64,000 bases of DNA from Candidatus Eremiobacteraceae bacterium (GTDB lineage: Bacteria > Vulcanimicrobiota > Vulcanimicrobiia > Eremiobacterales > Eremiobacteraceae): contig DASTCX010000006.1 of NCBI GenBank assembly GCA_035710745.1, positions 92,391-156,390 of the forward strand, written 5' to 3'. The notes beneath the pieces were generated by a model. The model did not search any database. It was not told where the DNA came from and saw only the letters and a list, made by a program, of their open reading frames with translations. Each line of letters begins with the position of its first letter. Within the stretch, counting starts at the first letter, position 1. Shown piece by piece: positions 63,872 through 64,000 of this stretch. The translations under genes and the position numbers were made by a program.

Positions 63872-64000
63872 GGGTCTTCGGGAATTGTGGTGGCTCGGGA
63901 GAAGTATCCCCGAGCCGCTTCGTTGTACCCCGAGGCATGCGTGATCGAGATTTTCAAGCGACGATTTTAGGCATCCAGCAGCCGTGGGTCGTGCACGACG
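63872..64000 (+). mobile_element. Left end of an ISL3-family insertion sequence (cut by window edge)
   Basis: The new sequence starts GGGTCTTCGGGAATTGTGGT, fitting the G-rich ends of ISL3 elements. It contains a GGCTCGGG/CCCGAGCC hairpin (63892-63916) ahead of a transposase start. The right end lies outside the window. Confidence 0.75.
63937..64000 (+). CDS. ISL3-family transposase, N-terminal fragment
   Basis: Only the first 21 codons are visible: MRDRDFQATILGIQQPWVVH and one Asp more. The phrase ILGIQQPWVV matches the start of ISL3 transposases (ILGL..PW.V). The reading frame is open to the window edge. The ATG follows a GAGG site at very short distance. Activity cannot be judged. Confidence 0.7.
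   Translation, partial: MRDRDFQATILGIQQPWVVHD

Overview
The window is about 64 kb of gene-dense, GC-rich bacterial DNA with many 1-4 nt start/stop overlaps and no rRNA, tRNA or CRISPR that I can see. The gene mix points to an uncultured soil-type lineage, most plausibly Candidatus Eremiobacterota (WPS-2) or a neighbour: large secreted BNR, GloVer and TPR proteins, BlaI/M56 pairs, a GH57-rich glycogen block, and a purine pathway of mixed types. That placement is inference; no marker gene is present to prove it.

Layout. 0-0.8 kb: 3' part of an epimerase gene. 1-4.8 kb: a BlaI-type repressor, an M56 (BlaR1-like) membrane protease and a secreted protein that shares the protease's C-terminal ~29-residue repeats. 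4.9-9.6 kb: a large secreted BNR-repeat protein and an S10 serine carboxypeptidase. 9.67-10.69 kb: a complete IS481-type element. 10.7-27.2 kb: storage-glucan metabolism (glgA, glgB, glgC, two GH57 enzymes, alpha-glucan phosphorylase, a sugar-nucleotide transferase) interleaved with a secreted TPR protein, an ATP-grasp enzyme and a GloVer lipoprotein. 27.3-29.5 kb: a small membrane protein, an ABATE/CGNR regulator, two tiny coupled ORFs and ComF. 29.6-33.9 kb: riboflavin genes ribD, ribE (apparent AUC start), a DUF4760-like gene, ribBA and ribH. 33.9-36.4 kb: a PAS histidine kinase with a double-receiver protein, and a DUF5069 protein. 36.6-45.2 kb: HxlR regulator, secreted FnIII/TIM-barrel protein, alkyltransferase, MFS transporter, RtcB, PilT-like ATPase and an M48-like/RDD membrane protein. 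45.3-48.0 kb: mtnA, holA and a GNAT enzyme. 48.2-58.5 kb: purB, a purC-purE fusion, purL, an M16 peptidase, purQ and a cyclophilin, then a DJ-1/PfpI gene and a tandem PurS-like protein. 58.7-63.7 kb: an HTH/TPR regulator, a membrane protein and two archaeal-type purP paralogues. The window ends 64 nt into an ISL3-type transposase.

Working together: GlgC and GlgA make the linear glucan, GlgB branches it, GH57 enzymes and GlgP remodel or release it. RibD, RibE, RibBA and RibH cover nearly all of riboflavin synthesis. PurB, PurC-PurE, PurL/PurQ/PurS-like and PurP cover most de novo IMP steps, with animal-like (PurC-PurE with class II PurE) and archaeal-like (PurP) components side by side.

A palindromic repeat (core GGTCGAGCTAAAGCTCGACC and variants) occurs about 25 times, almost only between genes, often in doublets or triplets spaced 49-53 bp. 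Both insertion sequences here sit inside copies of it, three genes take their stop codon from it, and one diverged copy appears to supply the -35 box of the purine operon. A second palindrome family (GCCGAGCTNCGCTCGGC) is rarer, and one copy lies inside a coding sequence.
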